Source of the DNA: VXLM01 sp965242665
GTDB lineage: Bacteria; Chloroflexota; Dehalococcoidia; Lucifugimonadales; VXLM01
Assembly (NCBI GenBank): GCA_965242665.1
Contig: OZ251484.1
Location: 620,001 to 684,000 of the forward strand
DNA length: 64,000 bases
Reading direction: 5' to 3'
Both the position numbers and the translations under genes were made by a program. This document shows positions 63,901 to 64,000 of the stretch, in pieces (positions within the stretch are counted from its first letter, which is position 1; each line of letters opens with the position of its first letter). Below the pieces are notes generated by a model that worked only from the letters and a program-made list of their open reading frames with translations, was not told where the DNA came from and made no database searches.

Positions 63901-64000
63901 GCACTGACCGATTACGACCTGCCCGAACTCCACGGCTTCGAACACTTCCTGTCGGCCATCGATCCTCGACCGGTACACAAGGAGCTCGACGACGCCTTGC
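60970..64000 (+). CDS. Giant two-glycosyltransferase plus kinase-like fusion, 3' end outside window
   Basis: Open from ATG 60970 (GGAG four bases upstream) to the window end: at least 1010 codons with no stop. Domain 1 (~1-260) is a GT2 fold: IAAVVATCDRPDYLANRSLA, AVVDDSN and the metal DxD in AAILDDDDAW (near 104). Domain 2 (~292-480) repeats the theme: IDLIVGAVTSPNVR, LLLENGG and VVWILDDDSRLDS (near 414). A helical part follows. From ~825 a protein-kinase-like fold begins: LGFGSEAVVF (glycine loop), VYKC (Lys 845), NVHPKNFIV (His 924, Asn 927) and FIDYGRDI (Asp 939). The usual catalytic Asp of the HGD-type motif is Asn 922 here. A role in glycan assembly is likely. Confidence 0.85.
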   Translation, partial: MLDNDSIRIAAVVATCDRPDYLANRSLASISKQTRPPDLLAVVDDSNPKSRTTNREIVTDFAARHGVRVAYLENYRTPGASGAWNTALAHLQKIIPACFAAILDDDDAWEPTYLQRCQEAALEHNLDMVAAGLLWCTSPDDPGRPLAPPDRLASEDFFPSNPHIQGSNLFIRLRTLLEAGGFDEALHSTTDRDLCIRLADLGRVRFQSLQEYLVRHYAEDNRRRLSSRGAEVKIRGLRQFDLKYRSRMTETQRSEFLATAHSRFEYSPDTEPFPRLPAASPAPSPPAGREPIDLIVGAVTSPNVRIVEGLLYDLTNNLSRREDVRLRVLLLENGGSDEARTSLSEMVRRYQTQGLRVAVIDRSRQAADLQAGAFGDHYRKLPTRASIALARTILQRHLYIAAKDVPSAVVWILDDDSRLDSLVLREDGSLVRERQDIPAQIRRIQDEEAAVVIGEVTGEPPLPFSSAVRVQLVDLYHNLEALARLTPGAPFPNRAPENASLRMKYRDFYYDLSRKETDHLETPFWYQPSTGQRTAAQVFTEMARKVPDILRGIQVFRPLAHRLRSDLHLALVPSANRGPNTLVFDIEALREFPNAAPSIGTVDTRRSDMVWSLLNRFVGGRRVVSAPIPIRQDRSNATIGDLDFDTLSQDIHGYAVYSTLHDLFMQRAHRRQLAGKPAYGPDLLAFGPDDLEAAERSFQKHVTERVSAFELSYLRIIGLLKALHKFTQADSQIPEGLAWWLTDDDFADAVDSIRSLTRRLNDIYTDDNLDKFRRRVQNYDIKEIRKFYTSLSAMAKEYRGSLPKSNALDQAAAVLKSEFPHLGEMKTLGFGSEAVVFTDGRLVYKCILDFTGEDSEKRLLESLTGQLDGYKTLCALQEVSSVGNDLIIVYPFEAGQRYRGGFLDDVLTFLRECRTAGIVFRNVHPKNFIVTSGGLRFIDYGRDIRPYSDAEFMHMCRRAFLTWRFHFRSDLKQLMRTALTDYDLPELHGFEHFLSAIDPRPVHKELDDAL

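Overview
The window is high-GC bacterial chromosomal DNA carrying housekeeping genes: release factor 1 and PrmC, ribosomal protein S1, ClpC, RadA, citrate synthase, AcpS, ThiD, tryptophan synthase beta and a 5S rRNA. It also holds a catabolic set of HpcH/HpaI aldolase, EtfAB, metal-dependent amidohydrolases, an aminotransferase, Gfo/Idh/MocA oxidoreductase, glycerate kinase and a LUD protein. Together with the many dispersed hairpin repeats, this points to a free-living or symbiotic Chloroflexota of the SAR202/Dehalococcoidia kind. That is an inference from gene content; no phylogeny was run.

Layout. 1-6.1 kb: a membrane protein/lipoprotein remnant, a DNA methyltransferase fused to an HNH nuclease, a two-gene ABC exporter, a Uma2 nuclease, a cupin and a hypothetical, separated by hairpin repeats. 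6.3-15 kb: a dehydrogenase overlapping an NHL propeller, a large GT-C-like membrane protein with a poly-C tract, a protein built on 18-residue repeats, and a sialidase-like protein. 15.1-18.4 kb: aldolase, EtfB, EtfA and a hypothetical. 18.6-23.1 kb: a PD40+LRR surface protein and a second GT-C-like paralogue that is frameshifted at its own poly-C tract. 23.4-29.1 kb: a MetF-like reductase, an internally duplicated membrane protein, AcpS, a thioesterase, an oxidoreductase with an extra helical domain, a small basic protein and ThiD. 29.2-32.7 kb: a promoter and paired palindromes, a double HARE-HTH protein with an acidic tail, a small Cys/His protein and a HelD-like ATPase. 32.8-42.3 kb: a dehydrogenase, prmC/prfA, a cupin, trpB, a single-chain type ISP restriction-modification enzyme and an FmdB zinc ribbon. 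42.4-50.6 kb: small membrane proteins, the aminotransferase/amidohydrolase operon, citrate synthase, a possible small element with inverted ends and a 16-repeat PQQ-propeller lipoprotein. 50.6-51.7 kb: gene-free DNA with hairpin repeats, one interrupted by a 123-bp MITE-like insertion. 51.7-64 kb: LUD protein, glycerate kinase, a solitary 5S rRNA with a near-consensus promoter, S1, clpC, radA, larC and a giant glycosyltransferase/kinase-like protein that runs off the end.

The most striking signals are three. First, two paralogous surface-type membrane proteins carry long poly-C tracts at the same codon phase, one copy in frame (12 C) and one out of frame (16 C), as expected of a phase-variable pair. 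Second, a protein resembling a doubled RNA polymerase delta subunit (two HARE-HTH domains plus acidic tail) sits in the same gene run as a HelD-like ATPase; in Bacillus, delta and HelD act together to recycle RNA polymerase. Third, the dispersed hairpin repeat lies just after the stop codon of six genes, always in the same orientation to the gene.
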